Source: Hymenobacter ginkgonis
GTDB lineage: Bacteria; Bacteroidota; Bacteroidia; Cytophagales; Hymenobacteraceae
Length of the DNA stretch: 64,000 nucleotides
Assembly (NCBI RefSeq): GCF_009755225.1
Contig: NZ_WQKZ01000001.1
Coordinates: 682,001-746,000, forward strand
Direction: 5' to 3'
In this document: positions 58,061-64,000 of the stretch, one piece after another
How the letters are laid out: every line of letters begins with the position of its first letter
Numbering within the stretch: position 1 is the first letter of the stretch
Made by a program: the position numbers and the translations under genes
The notes under the pieces: generated by a model
Database searches by the model: none
Seen by the model: the letters and a program-made list of their open reading frames with translations, nothing else
What the model was told of the DNA's origin: nothing

Positions 58061-58987
58061 ATGCTACCCCCCTCCATTCTGGCCAGCCTGGCGCCTACTG
58101 CCGCCGACCCGCGCCCGGTGTTACTCACCGTGGCCGGCCCCACCGCGGTGGGCAAAACGGCCCTTACCGTGGCGCTGGCTCAGCAACTAGGCACCGAAAT
58201 TCTGTCCGCCGATTCGCGCCAGTTCTTCCGCGAGCTGAGCATTGGCACGGCCAAGCCTACCCCCGCCGAAATGCAGGGCGTGCCGCACCACTTCATTAAC
58301 TCGCACAGTATTACGCAGGAATATAACGCCGGCCGCTTTGCTGCCGAGGCGCTGGCCGCGCTCGACTCTTTGTTTCAGCGCCTGCCGGTAGCCATCCTCA
58401 CGGGTGGGTCGGGGCTGTATTTACAGGCCCTCACCGACGGCCTCGACGACCTGCCTGCTGTAGACCCCGCCGTGCGTCAAGCCTTGCAGCACGAGCTACA
58501 AACCCAAGGCCTACCCCCCCTCGTGGCCGAACTGGCCCTCACCGACCCCGTCGCGCACCAGCGCCTCGACCTGCAAAACCACCAACGCGTGCTGCGCGCT
58601 CTTGAAATCACGCGGGGTACGGGGCGGCCATTCTCCAGCTTCCACCGGGGGGTAGCAGCGGTAGAAGCCACGGCTGCCGCCCGGCCGTTTCGGGTTGTGA
58701 AGGTGGCCCTCACGCGTGCGCGCGAGGTGCTCTACCAGCGCATCGACCAACGTGTGGAACAGATGCTTGAGGCCGGCCTGCTGGCCGAAGTGGAAGGTTT
58801 GCTGCCCTATCGCCACCACCAAGCGTTGCAAACGGTGGGCTATCGAGAAATCTTTGGTTATCTCGATGGCAGCTACGATTACGCCGAGGCGGTACGCTTG
58901 CTTCAGCGCAATACGCGTCACTACGCCAAGCACCAGCTGACTTGGCTGCGGCGCGACGCGGCGTATCAGTGGGTAGAGTTGAGCTAG
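58061..58987 (+). CDS. miaA: tRNA dimethylallyltransferase
   Basis: A 308-residue MiaA that adds the isopentenyl group to A37 of tRNAs reading codons starting with U. P-loop GPTAVGKTAL (about 27-36), the base-contact motif SADSRQFFREL (usually SADSRQVYRGM), GTAKPT, TGGSGLY and the C-terminal RQNTRHYAKHQLTWLR-like segment (QRNTRHYAKHQLTWLR) are present. The first codons (Met-Leu-Pro-Pro-Ser) are a CTACCCCC motif at the start of the gene. It follows the glycosyltransferase by 19 bases and ends at palindrome copy 6. Confidence 0.94.
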   Translation: MLPPSILASLAPTAADPRPVLLTVAGPTAVGKTALTVALAQQLGTEILSADSRQFFRELSIGTAKPTPAEMQGVPHHFINSHSITQEYNAGRFAAEALAALDSLFQRLPVAILTGGSGLYLQALTDGLDDLPAVDPAVRQALQHELQTQGLPPLVAELALTDPVAHQRLDLQNHQRVLRALEITRGTGRPFSSFHRGVAAVEATAAARPFRVVKVALTRAREVLYQRIDQRVEQMLEAGLLAEVEGLLPYRHHQALQTVGYREIFGYLDGSYDYAEAVRLLQRNTRHYAKHQLTWLRRDAAYQWVELS

Positions 58988-59005
58988 GTGCAAAGTCGTG
59001 TATAT

Positions 59006-59100
59006 ACAAGAACGTCATGCTGAACGCAGTGAAGCATCTCTACCGTATCGTTAGACGGTGCGGTAGAGATGCTTCACTGCGTTCAGCATGACGTTCTTGT
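59006..59100. repeat. Interspersed palindrome, copy 6
   Basis: Perfect 40-bp arms starting ACAAGAACGTCATGCTGAAC and continuing through GAAGCATCTCTACCG, with a 15-base loop holding CGTTAG. The longest stem of the family. Lies between convergent miaA and pfkA (18 and 14 bases from each stop). Confidence 0.95.
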
Positions 59101-59114
59101 AGCTGTAACTACAG

Positions 59115-60086
59115 CTACACGCTCAAAATTTCTACCATGCGCATAAAGCTCTGGTTGATAACCTTGCGTTTATTAATGGTGTCGTCGAAAGGCGTGTACA
59201 TCAGCTTACGGTCCACGATGCCGGCCATCACGTTTTTCATGCCGTTCATTAGGCCTTCGACGGCTGCAATGCCGAGCTGCGACGCCAAGAGGCGGTCGGC
59301 CGCCGTGGGCGAGCCACCGCGCTGAATGTGCCCCACAATCGTGACGCGCGTATCGAGCTGCGGAATGGCTTCTTTCACGCGTTTGGCCACGTTGTGCACG
59401 TTGCCTTCTTCCTCGCCTTCCGCCACAATGACAATAAATGAAGTTTTGGAGCGAGTCCAGCTATTTTGCAACGTCTCGATGACGGCCTCCACGCTCATGG
59501 CGGTTTCGGGCACCATCACAATTTCGGCCCCGCCGCCAATGGCGCATGGGATAGCAATATAGCCCGAATCGCGGCCCATCACTTCTACAAAAAAGCAGCG
59601 GTCGTGCGAGTCGGCCGTGTCGCGGATTTTGTCGATGGCTTCCAAGGCCGTATTCACGGCCGTGTCGTAGCCAATGGTGTAGTCGGTGCCGTAGAGGTCG
59701 TTGTCGATGGTGCCGGGCGCGCCCACGGTTGGGATACCGAACTCGTGCTCAAAAATGCTGGCGCCCGTAAAAGTGCCGTTGCCGCCGATGGCAATCAGGC
59801 CCTCAATGCCCGCGTTCACCAACTGGTCGAACGCCTGTTGGCGGCCCTCCTTGGTCATGAACTTCTGGCTGCGGGCCGATTTCAAAATCGTGCCGCCGCG
59901 CTGCACAGTGTTCGACACCGACGCCGAATCCATGCGCACAAATTCGCCCTTAATCATGCCACTGTAGCCGCGCATGATGCCGTACACTTCGAGGCCGTGG
60001 TACACGCCGGCCCGCACTACTGCTCGCACACAGGCATTCATGCCGGGGGCGTCGCCGCCGCTCGTAAAAACTCCGATTCTTTTCAT
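59115..60086 (-). CDS. pfkA: ATP-dependent 6-phosphofructokinase, with Asn at position 103
   Basis: A 323-residue phosphofructokinase, phosphorylating fructose-6-phosphate in glycolysis. GGDAPGMN (10-17), catalytic TIDND (with Asp base), MGRDSGYIA and the C-terminal GGSPTAADRLL region are all conserved. The nucleotide motif reads GGNGTFTGA: Asn103 where E. coli PfkA has Asp103, a residue that helps hold Mg-ATP. The AAC codon is clear in the sequence. It may be tolerated in this lineage, or change donor use. The start at 60086 gives the conserved KRIGVFTSG N-terminus. Confidence 0.93.
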   Translation of the reverse strand: MKRIGVFTSGGDAPGMNACVRAVVRAGVYHGLEVYGIMRGYSGMIKGEFVRMDSASVSNTVQRGGTILKSARSQKFMTKEGRQQAFDQLVNAGIEGLIAIGGNGTFTGASIFEHEFGIPTVGAPGTIDNDLYGTDYTIGYDTAVNTALEAIDKIRDTADSHDRCFFVEVMGRDSGYIAIPCAIGGGAEIVMVPETAMSVEAVIETLQNSWTRSKTSFIVIVAEGEEEGNVHNVAKRVKEAIPQLDTRVTIVGHIQRGGSPTAADRLLASQLGIAAVEGLMNGMKNVMAGIVDRKLMYTPFDDTINKRKVINQSFMRMVEILSV

Positions 60087-60138
60087 ATCCAAAATTCTAA
60101 AAGCGCCCAATGCAGGCCCACGGCCGCATCAGAACACG

Positions 60139-60147
60139 CAAAGGTCG
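60139..60147 (-). promoter_or_regulatory. Putative -7 element of pfkA
   Basis: On the minus strand CGACCTTTG, about 53 bases before the pfkA ATG; the same box as at 20309 and 21801. Confidence 0.4.
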
Positions 60148-60311
60148 CAAGTTTGGCGCACTTGCCGGGCTTACCCCCGCTTTTTTGTTGATACATTTTT
60201 GCAGCGCTTACGTATTAGCCTAGCGGAGCTGAGTAGAAAAGTTGGATATAAACTATTTTTTGTTTAATTTTCGTCTCTTCCCACTCCGCCCACTTTTCTT
60301 CTCTCTCTACT

Positions 60312-60758
60312 ATGTTTGGTTTTTTCGAAAACGAGCAGGCCAAAAAGATAAAAGGCCACCTCTGCAATCTCGCGGCGCTAGCCAAAGCCGATGGTAACGT
60401 CGATGACCGTGAGCTCAACTTTATTATCACGGTAGGGAAGAAAAATGGGGTGTCGGCCTCTGAGGTGCGCAAGCTGGTGGCTGGCAATACCAATTGCCTA
60501 TCCGACTTGCCGGGCAATGATTCTGAACGCTTCGACCAGATTTTCGACCTCGTTGATATGATGCTGGCCGATGGCATTGTAGACGAAACCGAGATGGATT
60601 TTTGCGTCATGATGGCCGAGAAACTGGGCTTCCGCCAAGCCATTGTGGGCGTGCTGGTGCGCAAGATTTCGCAAGGCGTGAAAGACGCCGTCCCCCGCGA
60701 GCGCATTAAGGATGAGAGCCTTTCTTTCTTGAATTATAATAGCTTGCCGCAGCGCTAG
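60312..60758 (+). CDS. TerB-family protein
   Basis: A 148-residue all-helical protein of the TerB/DjlA-N superfamily. LAALAKADGNVDDRELNFI and ADGIVDETEMDFCVMMAEKLGF are the two DGxxDxxE repeats characteristic of TerB, placing acidic metal-binding residues. The family was named from tellurite resistance but is mostly a stress- or membrane-linked module of unknown action. The upstream stretch is AT-rich with several T-runs and probably holds its promoter (about 60235-60270). No ter operon partners are present. Confidence 0.82.
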   Translation: MFGFFENEQAKKIKGHLCNLAALAKADGNVDDRELNFIITVGKKNGVSASEVRKLVAGNTNCLSDLPGNDSERFDQIFDLVDMMLADGIVDETEMDFCVMMAEKLGFRQAIVGVLVRKISQGVKDAVPRERIKDESLSFLNYNSLPQR

Positions 60759-60769
60759 CGCGACAAGAT

Positions 60770-60813
60770 GGGGTAGGGAATTTGCTTTAGCGTAGGTGGG
60801 CAATTTCCCTACC
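60770..60813. terminator. Hairpin between convergent TerB and aminotransferase genes
   Basis: GGTAGGGAATTTGC pairs with GCAATTTCCCTACC (one mismatch). It contains the GGGGTAGGG motif and touches the last codons of the aminotransferase on the other strand. Confidence 0.6.
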
Positions 60814-62002
60814 TCACCTCGTTGGTAATAGCCCGTAATAACCCAGCGCATGCTTCGTCAAGCTCCGCCTCGGTGATGGTGAGCGGCGGCGCGATGCGCA
60901 AGGAATTATCACAGAATAAAAACCAGTCGGTCAGAATGTTCTCCTCGGCCAGCGCCCGGTCGATAATGGGCTTGAGTACGTCGAACGACTCGAACTCAAC
61001 GGCCATCAGCAGACCACAGTTACGAATTTCGCGGATGGCCGGGTGCACTAGCCGTTGCCGCAGCCGCGCGGCTTTAGCAGCCACGCCGGCCAGCAGGTTT
61101 TCTTCCTGAATGACCCGTAGCGTGGCCAGCGACGCCGCGCAGCTCACCGGGTGCCCCCCAAACGTGGTGCAGTGCCCCAGAATGGGATTGGTTTGGAAAC
61201 CCACCATGATTTCGGGCGACGAGATGAAGGCGCCAATGGGCATGCCGCCGCCCATACCCTTGGCGCACACCAAGATATCGGGCACCACCCCAAACTGCTC
61301 GAATGCCCACTGCGTGCCCGTGCGCCCAAAGCCACACTGAATCTCATCTAGGATAAGCAGCGCACCCACCTCGGTACAACGCTGGCGCACGGCGGGCAGG
61401 TAGCCGGGCAGCGGCACCCGCACGCCGGCTTCGCCCTGCACGGTTTCGAGCACTACGGCCGCCGTATTTTCGGTAATAAAGGCTAAGTCTTCCAGTACGT
61501 TGTAGCGCAGGTGCGAAACGCCGGGCAGCAGCGGGCGGTAGCTGTTCTTAAAGCCCTCGGAGCCCGTGATGGATAAGGCGCCGTGCGTGGAGCCGTGGTA
61601 GGCATGGAGGCTAGAAACTAGGCCCGTACGGCCCGTGTGGCGCTTGGCTAGCTTGAGGGCTCCTTCAATAGCCTCGGCTCCCGAGTTGGTGAAGTATACC
61701 GTGTCGAGCGGCGGGGGGAGGGTAGCCGCCAGCGCGTGCGCCAGCTGCGCCGGCGGGGCTTGCACCAGCTCGCCATATACCATCAGGTGCAAATACTTAT
61801 CGAGCTGGTCGTGAATGGCTTGCAGTACTTTTGGGTGCCGATGCCCCACGTTGCTGACGCCGATGCCCGCGATAAGGTCGAGCACGCGGCGGCCATCGGG
61901 CGTGTACATATACACGCCTTCGGCGCGCTCGATTTCGAGTAGTAAAGGAAATTCGGAAGTCTGGGCTTGGTGGCGCAGAAAGAGTTGGCGGGGCGTAAGC
62001 AT
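60809..62002 (-). CDS. Class III PLP-dependent aminotransferase (acetylornithine/4-aminobutyrate type)
   Basis: A 397-residue fold-type I aminotransferase. PLP-binding groups: Ser-Gly-Ala (NSGAEAIEGALKLA, about 106-119), Tyr-His stacking (HAYHGSTHGALS), Asp219 (LILDEIQCGFGRTG) and Schiff-base Lys248 (CAKGMGGGMPIG). Near relatives transfer amino groups from acetylornithine, ornithine or GABA to 2-oxoglutarate; no neighbouring arginine genes help to choose. The start at 62002 leaves out 14 non-conserved residues. Confidence 0.92.
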   Translation of the reverse strand: MLTPRQLFLRHQAQTSEFPLLLEIERAEGVYMYTPDGRRVLDLIAGIGVSNVGHRHPKVLQAIHDQLDKYLHLMVYGELVQAPPAQLAHALAATLPPPLDTVYFTNSGAEAIEGALKLAKRHTGRTGLVSSLHAYHGSTHGALSITGSEGFKNSYRPLLPGVSHLRYNVLEDLAFITENTAAVVLETVQGEAGVRVPLPGYLPAVRQRCTEVGALLILDEIQCGFGRTGTQWAFEQFGVVPDILVCAKGMGGGMPIGAFISSPEIMVGFQTNPILGHCTTFGGHPVSCAASLATLRVIQEENLLAGVAAKAARLRQRLVHPAIREIRNCGLLMAVEFESFDVLKPIIDRALAEENILTDWFLFCDNSLRIAPPLTITEAELDEACAGLLRAITNEVR

Positions 62003-62044
62003 AACGGCCGCAAAGGTACCGCCTGCTGCGCCGGGGCCGGGCAA

Positions 62045-62518
62045 TTAGTCGAGGGTAGGGGCGTCGCCGGCCTGGCCCGCCACGCGCTTGAGCACCTCCT
62101 TGGTAAAGTCGCGCTCGGCTTGGTAAAGCTGAGCTATCTGGTGCAGGGTAAGGACTTTTTGCGCTTTGTCGAAATAGTCTTTTTCTAAATTCAGCTGCTG
62201 CTGGCGCAAGGAAAAATCCTGGGTGAAATTATCGCGCAACTGGCCGTCGCTCAGGCCAGCGTTGGCAATATCGCGGCGCAGCAGCCGAGCTGAGCGGTTG
62301 AGGTCGCGGCGCCGGGCCACAAACTCATTATACATCGGCCAGAAGCGCTGGGCCTGGTCCTGCGTCAGCGTCAGACGCGAAGTGATAAAGGCAATCTTGG
62401 CGTTATCGAGCTGGTTGATGCGCCGGCCTAGCGGTTGGCGGCCCTGCGCGCTGGCGGGCTCGTGGGCCGCCAAGGCCGCCACGCATAAACTACCAAATAC
62501 AAAGGAGCGGATGGTCAT
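62045..62518 (-). CDS. Spy/CpxP-like periplasmic protein (LTxxQ type)
   Basis: A 157-residue exported protein: signal peptide residues 1-24 (ends ASAQ), then an all-helical body. LTLTQDQAQRFWPMYNEFVARRRDLN resembles the LTxxQ repeats of Spy, CpxP, ZraP and CnrX. There is a single such clear repeat, followed by LRQQQLNLEKDYFDKAQKVLTLHQIAQLYQAERDF. It could be a chaperone-like stress protein or a metal- or envelope-stress sensor. Together with the next two genes upstream it forms a sigma/anti-sigma/sensor set. Confidence 0.72.
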   Translation of the reverse strand: MTIRSFVFGSLCVAALAAHEPASAQGRQPLGRRINQLDNAKIAFITSRLTLTQDQAQRFWPMYNEFVARRRDLNRSARLLRRDIANAGLSDGQLRDNFTQDFSLRQQQLNLEKDYFDKAQKVLTLHQIAQLYQAERDFTKEVLKRVAGQAGDAPTLD

Positions 62519-62539
62519 GAATATTTGAAAAATAAAGAC

Positions 62540-62998
62540 TTATAGTAGCGCGGCGTCATCGGCGGGCTGGTCGTCGAGGGCAGCAGTGAGCTCGCTGGCC
62601 GAAGGCCGTAGGTACTGTTGGGTAATGCCCAAGTGCTGTGCGGGTAGCTCGGCCAGGTCGGTCATGTCAACGTGGGCTTCGCTGGTCAGCAGGTAGTCCA
62701 TCAGCTGCTCCTGCGGCACCCCGTCGAGGCGGGCAAGGGGGGTAGGGCTAGGCTGCGCCGGCCCGCCACCCAGCCACAGCGAAACGGCAAACGTGCCTAG
62801 CAGCAGTGTAGATGCCAGGCACGTGCGCATCGACATGGGCGCTTGCAGCAGCCAAGCTAGGGACACTCGCCGCCGTGCTGGCACGGCCACCTGCGCCATA
62901 ATGCGCGTAGGCAACTGCTCGAAGTAGCCGGCTGGCGGCCCGCTCTGCGGCTGCGGCCAGCGGCGCGGGTGCTGCGCAAGGCGAAAAGAAGGTTTCAT
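62540..62998 (-). CDS. Single-pass membrane protein, candidate anti-sigma factor
   Basis: A 152-residue protein not recognised by family. Residues 1-54 are basic and Pro/Arg-rich (cytoplasmic), one hydrophobic helix lies at about 56-77 (RTCLASTLLLGTFAVSLWLGG), and the C-terminal 75 residues are acidic and probably periplasmic (DYLLTSEAHVDMTDLAEL). Topology and position, 30 bases downstream of an ECF sigma gene, fit a membrane anti-sigma factor. No zinc-finger (HxxxCxxC) anti-sigma motif is present. Confidence 0.6.
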   Translation of the reverse strand: MKPSFRLAQHPRRWPQPQSGPPAGYFEQLPTRIMAQVAVPARRRVSLAWLLQAPMSMRTCLASTLLLGTFAVSLWLGGGPAQPSPTPLARLDGVPQEQLMDYLLTSEAHVDMTDLAELPAQHLGITQQYLRPSASELTAALDDQPADDAALL

Positions 62999-63028
62999 GA
63001 ATGTTGGATGCTGGCGAGGCGGCCGGGT

Positions 63029-63601
63029 TTAATCAACGGTATCGGAAGGGAGCGTTGGCGTGTCGGCGGCAGTCACGTATTCTTCCACTTTGCGCACGGC
63101 GTGGTGGTAGCTAGCCTTCAGCGCGCCTACGCTGGTGCCGGTTACTTCGGCCATTTGCTCGTAGGGCATCTCGTCGTAGTAGCGCAGGTTAAATACCAGG
63201 CGCTGCTTGTCGGGAAGGCGCAGAATGGCTTTTTGCAGCTTTAACTCAATCTCATCGCCTGCAATGGCCGGGTCAGCCTCCATTTTAGCCGCCAGCTCGG
63301 CCCCTATGTCATGGAGCGGCAGGAAAAACTTGCGCCGTTTGCTTTGCAAAAAGCTCAGGCACTCATTGGTCGCAATACGGTAAATCCAGGTAAAGAGTGA
63401 GGCATCTTGCCGGAAATTTTCCAGGTTTTTCCAAACCTTGATAAAGACATCCTGCGTGAGGTCGTCGGCATCGTCGTGGTCTACCACCATCTTGCGGACG
63501 TGCCAATACACCTTCTGCTGGTACTTGCGCACCAACTGATTGAAGGCCAGATTTCGGCTGGCGGGCTGCTGAAATTTGGCGAGGATTTCGAGGTCTTCCA
63601 A
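63029..63601 (-). CDS. ECF RNA polymerase sigma factor
   Basis: A 190-residue sigma-70 family ECF factor. Region 2 shows DHDDADDLTQDVFIKVWKNLENF and FTWIYRIATNECLSFLQS (core binding and -10 recognition); region 4 shows LRLPDKQRLVFNLRYYDEMPYEQMAEVTGTSVGALKASYHHAVRKVEEY. It is complete. The start at 63601 is a TTG; the frame upstream has no ATG before a stop at about 63655, and the first residues MEDLEILAKFQ match the family's usual beginning. The leader holds CCCTACCCCCC about 40 bases upstream. Confidence 0.92.
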   Translation of the reverse strand: MEDLEILAKFQQPASRNLAFNQLVRKYQQKVYWHVRKMVVDHDDADDLTQDVFIKVWKNLENFRQDASLFTWIYRIATNECLSFLQSKRRKFFLPLHDIGAELAAKMEADPAIAGDEIELKLQKAILRLPDKQRLVFNLRYYDEMPYEQMAEVTGTSVGALKASYHHAVRKVEEYVTAADTPTLPSDTVD

Positions 63602-63678
63602 ACGCGGAGCGGGGGCGAATGCGCGGGTTGGACGCCAGGAGGGGGGTAGGGTTTAACGGCACTGGTACGCGCCGAACC

Positions 63679-64000
63679 TTAGTGCCCGAAAATGCTGAGC
63701 GAGGTCGTTTGCGCCGAGCGAATCGTAAAATTGCGCACGTCCGTAAACTTGCTGCCGTTGCTGGTAGCCGTGCGAAATACCAGCCGGTAGGCGCCCGGCT
63801 GCATGGCCAGGTTTACTTTGCTGCTGCTCTCGGGCAGGTTATAAATCCAGGTTTGCGACTCGTCATCGTTGAGGCGATAGAGGCTACCGAAGCCCTTGAG
63901 GTCGGAGGTAATATTGAGGGTGCCGGGCACGGCATAGGTCACGGTAGTGGTCTGGCCCTGGCGCACACTTACACGCTGCACAATGCGCGGCAAAGTCAGC
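63679..64000 (-). CDS. C-terminal end of a beta-rich protein (probable VWA-type protein tail; truncated by window)
   Basis: The last 107 residues of a gene whose start lies beyond base 64000; the frame is open to the edge. Visible sequence VTYAVPGTLNITSDLKGFGSLYRLND, then WIYNLPESSSKVNLAMQPGAYRLVFRTATSN and KFTDVRNFTIRSAQTTSLSIF, looks like two short beta-sandwich repeats. This resembles the C-terminal tails of Bacteroidota von Willebrand factor A / Ca-activated chloride-channel-like proteins, but the diagnostic VWA part is not in the window, so the call is tentative. Confidence 0.55.
   Translation of the reverse strand, partial: LTLPRIVQRVSVRQGQTTTVTYAVPGTLNITSDLKGFGSLYRLNDDESQTWIYNLPESSSKVNLAMQPGAYRLVFRTATSNGSKFTDVRNFTIRSAQTTSLSIFGH

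Noticed and set aside
7367..59100. The six palindromes as a CRISPR array or attachment sites
   Set aside because: They are isolated, kilobases apart, with differing arms, no regular spacers and no cas or integrase genes.
60312..60758. Tellurite-resistance (ter) operon
   Set aside because: Only the TerB-like protein is present; no TerC, TerD or TerZ homologues are near.
62045..63601. The sigma trio as part of a SusC/SusD-type FecIR system
   Set aside because: The membrane protein lacks a FecR domain and no TonB-dependent receptor gene is adjacent.
1..64000. tRNA, rRNA, prophage, integrated plasmid or insertion sequence
   Set aside because: No cloverleaf-like sequence ending in CCA, no ribosomal RNA segments, no transposase, integrase or phage structural protein was seen on reading through; a covariance-model scan (tRNAscan, Infernal) would be the decisive check.

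Overview
The window reads as a chromosomal segment of a high-GC member of the Bacteroidota, most likely Hymenobacter or a close relative. I infer this from protein style (DAHP synthase fused to chorismate mutase, Gluconate_2-dh3/GMC pairs, the ECF sigma type, a metallophosphoesterase-barrel fusion), from the lack of clear Shine-Dalgarno sequences, and from recurring (T/G)ASCTTTG-like boxes that resemble the Bacteroidota -7 element TAnnTTTG. No rRNA, tRNA, CRISPR array, phage or intact insertion sequence was seen. It looks like core chromosome with ordinary accessory metabolism, not an island.

Layout. 1-1.4 kb: the 3' end of gyrB, a cytosine/guanine-deaminase-like enzyme and a possible small RNA. 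1.7-12 kb: a plus-strand carbohydrate and hydrolase block: Gluconate_2-dh3 subunit, GMC oxidoreductase, sugar isomerase/epimerase, penicillin-acylase-type Ntn hydrolase, amidohydrolase, cupin isomerase and GH92 alpha-mannosidase. 11.8-13.4 kb: a membrane cytochrome b with a Tat-exported molybdopterin oxidoreductase. 13.5-22.3 kb: small housekeeping and unknown genes, including a 53-codon DUF2256 gene, a methyltransferase, thioesterase, DinB protein, ABC1/UbiB kinase, DUF4269, HAD phosphatase, and AraC/SDR and Crp/AhpD-like genes. 22.5-26 kb: polyphosphate metabolism, with ppk1 and a Ppx/GppA phosphatase converging on a long palindrome. 26-34.3 kb (minus strand): two outer-membrane barrel proteins, one fused to a phosphoesterase, then a glycosyltransferase and an ABC exporter. 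34.4-41.2 kb (minus): a complete RND efflux system, permease then adaptor then outer-membrane factor, with DoxX behind it. 41.6-44.5 kb: stress protein, a small unknown protein and proline dehydrogenase. 44.7-49 kb: a shikimate group (DAHP synthase/chorismate mutase, aroB, aroA). 49-58 kb: a six-hairpin glycosidase lipoprotein, an MBL hydrolase, a 1197-residue hybrid sensor kinase with a single-domain response regulator, and a glycosyltransferase. 58-62 kb: miaA, pfkA, a TerB-like protein and a class III aminotransferase. 62-63.6 kb: an ECF sigma / single-pass membrane protein / Spy-like periplasmic protein trio with the layout of a CnrHYX-type envelope sensor. The window ends inside a minus-strand gene.

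Two features cut across the whole window. First, an 8-mer CTACCCCC/GGGGGTAG, usually extended to CCCTACCCCC, occurs roughly 70 times by eye, in genes, leaders and terminator stems, and dictates codon choice where it falls in genes. Second, six long palindromes of one family (core GTCATGC...GAAGCAT, variable but paired arms) sit between genes, four of them at convergent gene ends. These are the best candidates for something undescribed. The protein-coding content is otherwise mostly recognisable.
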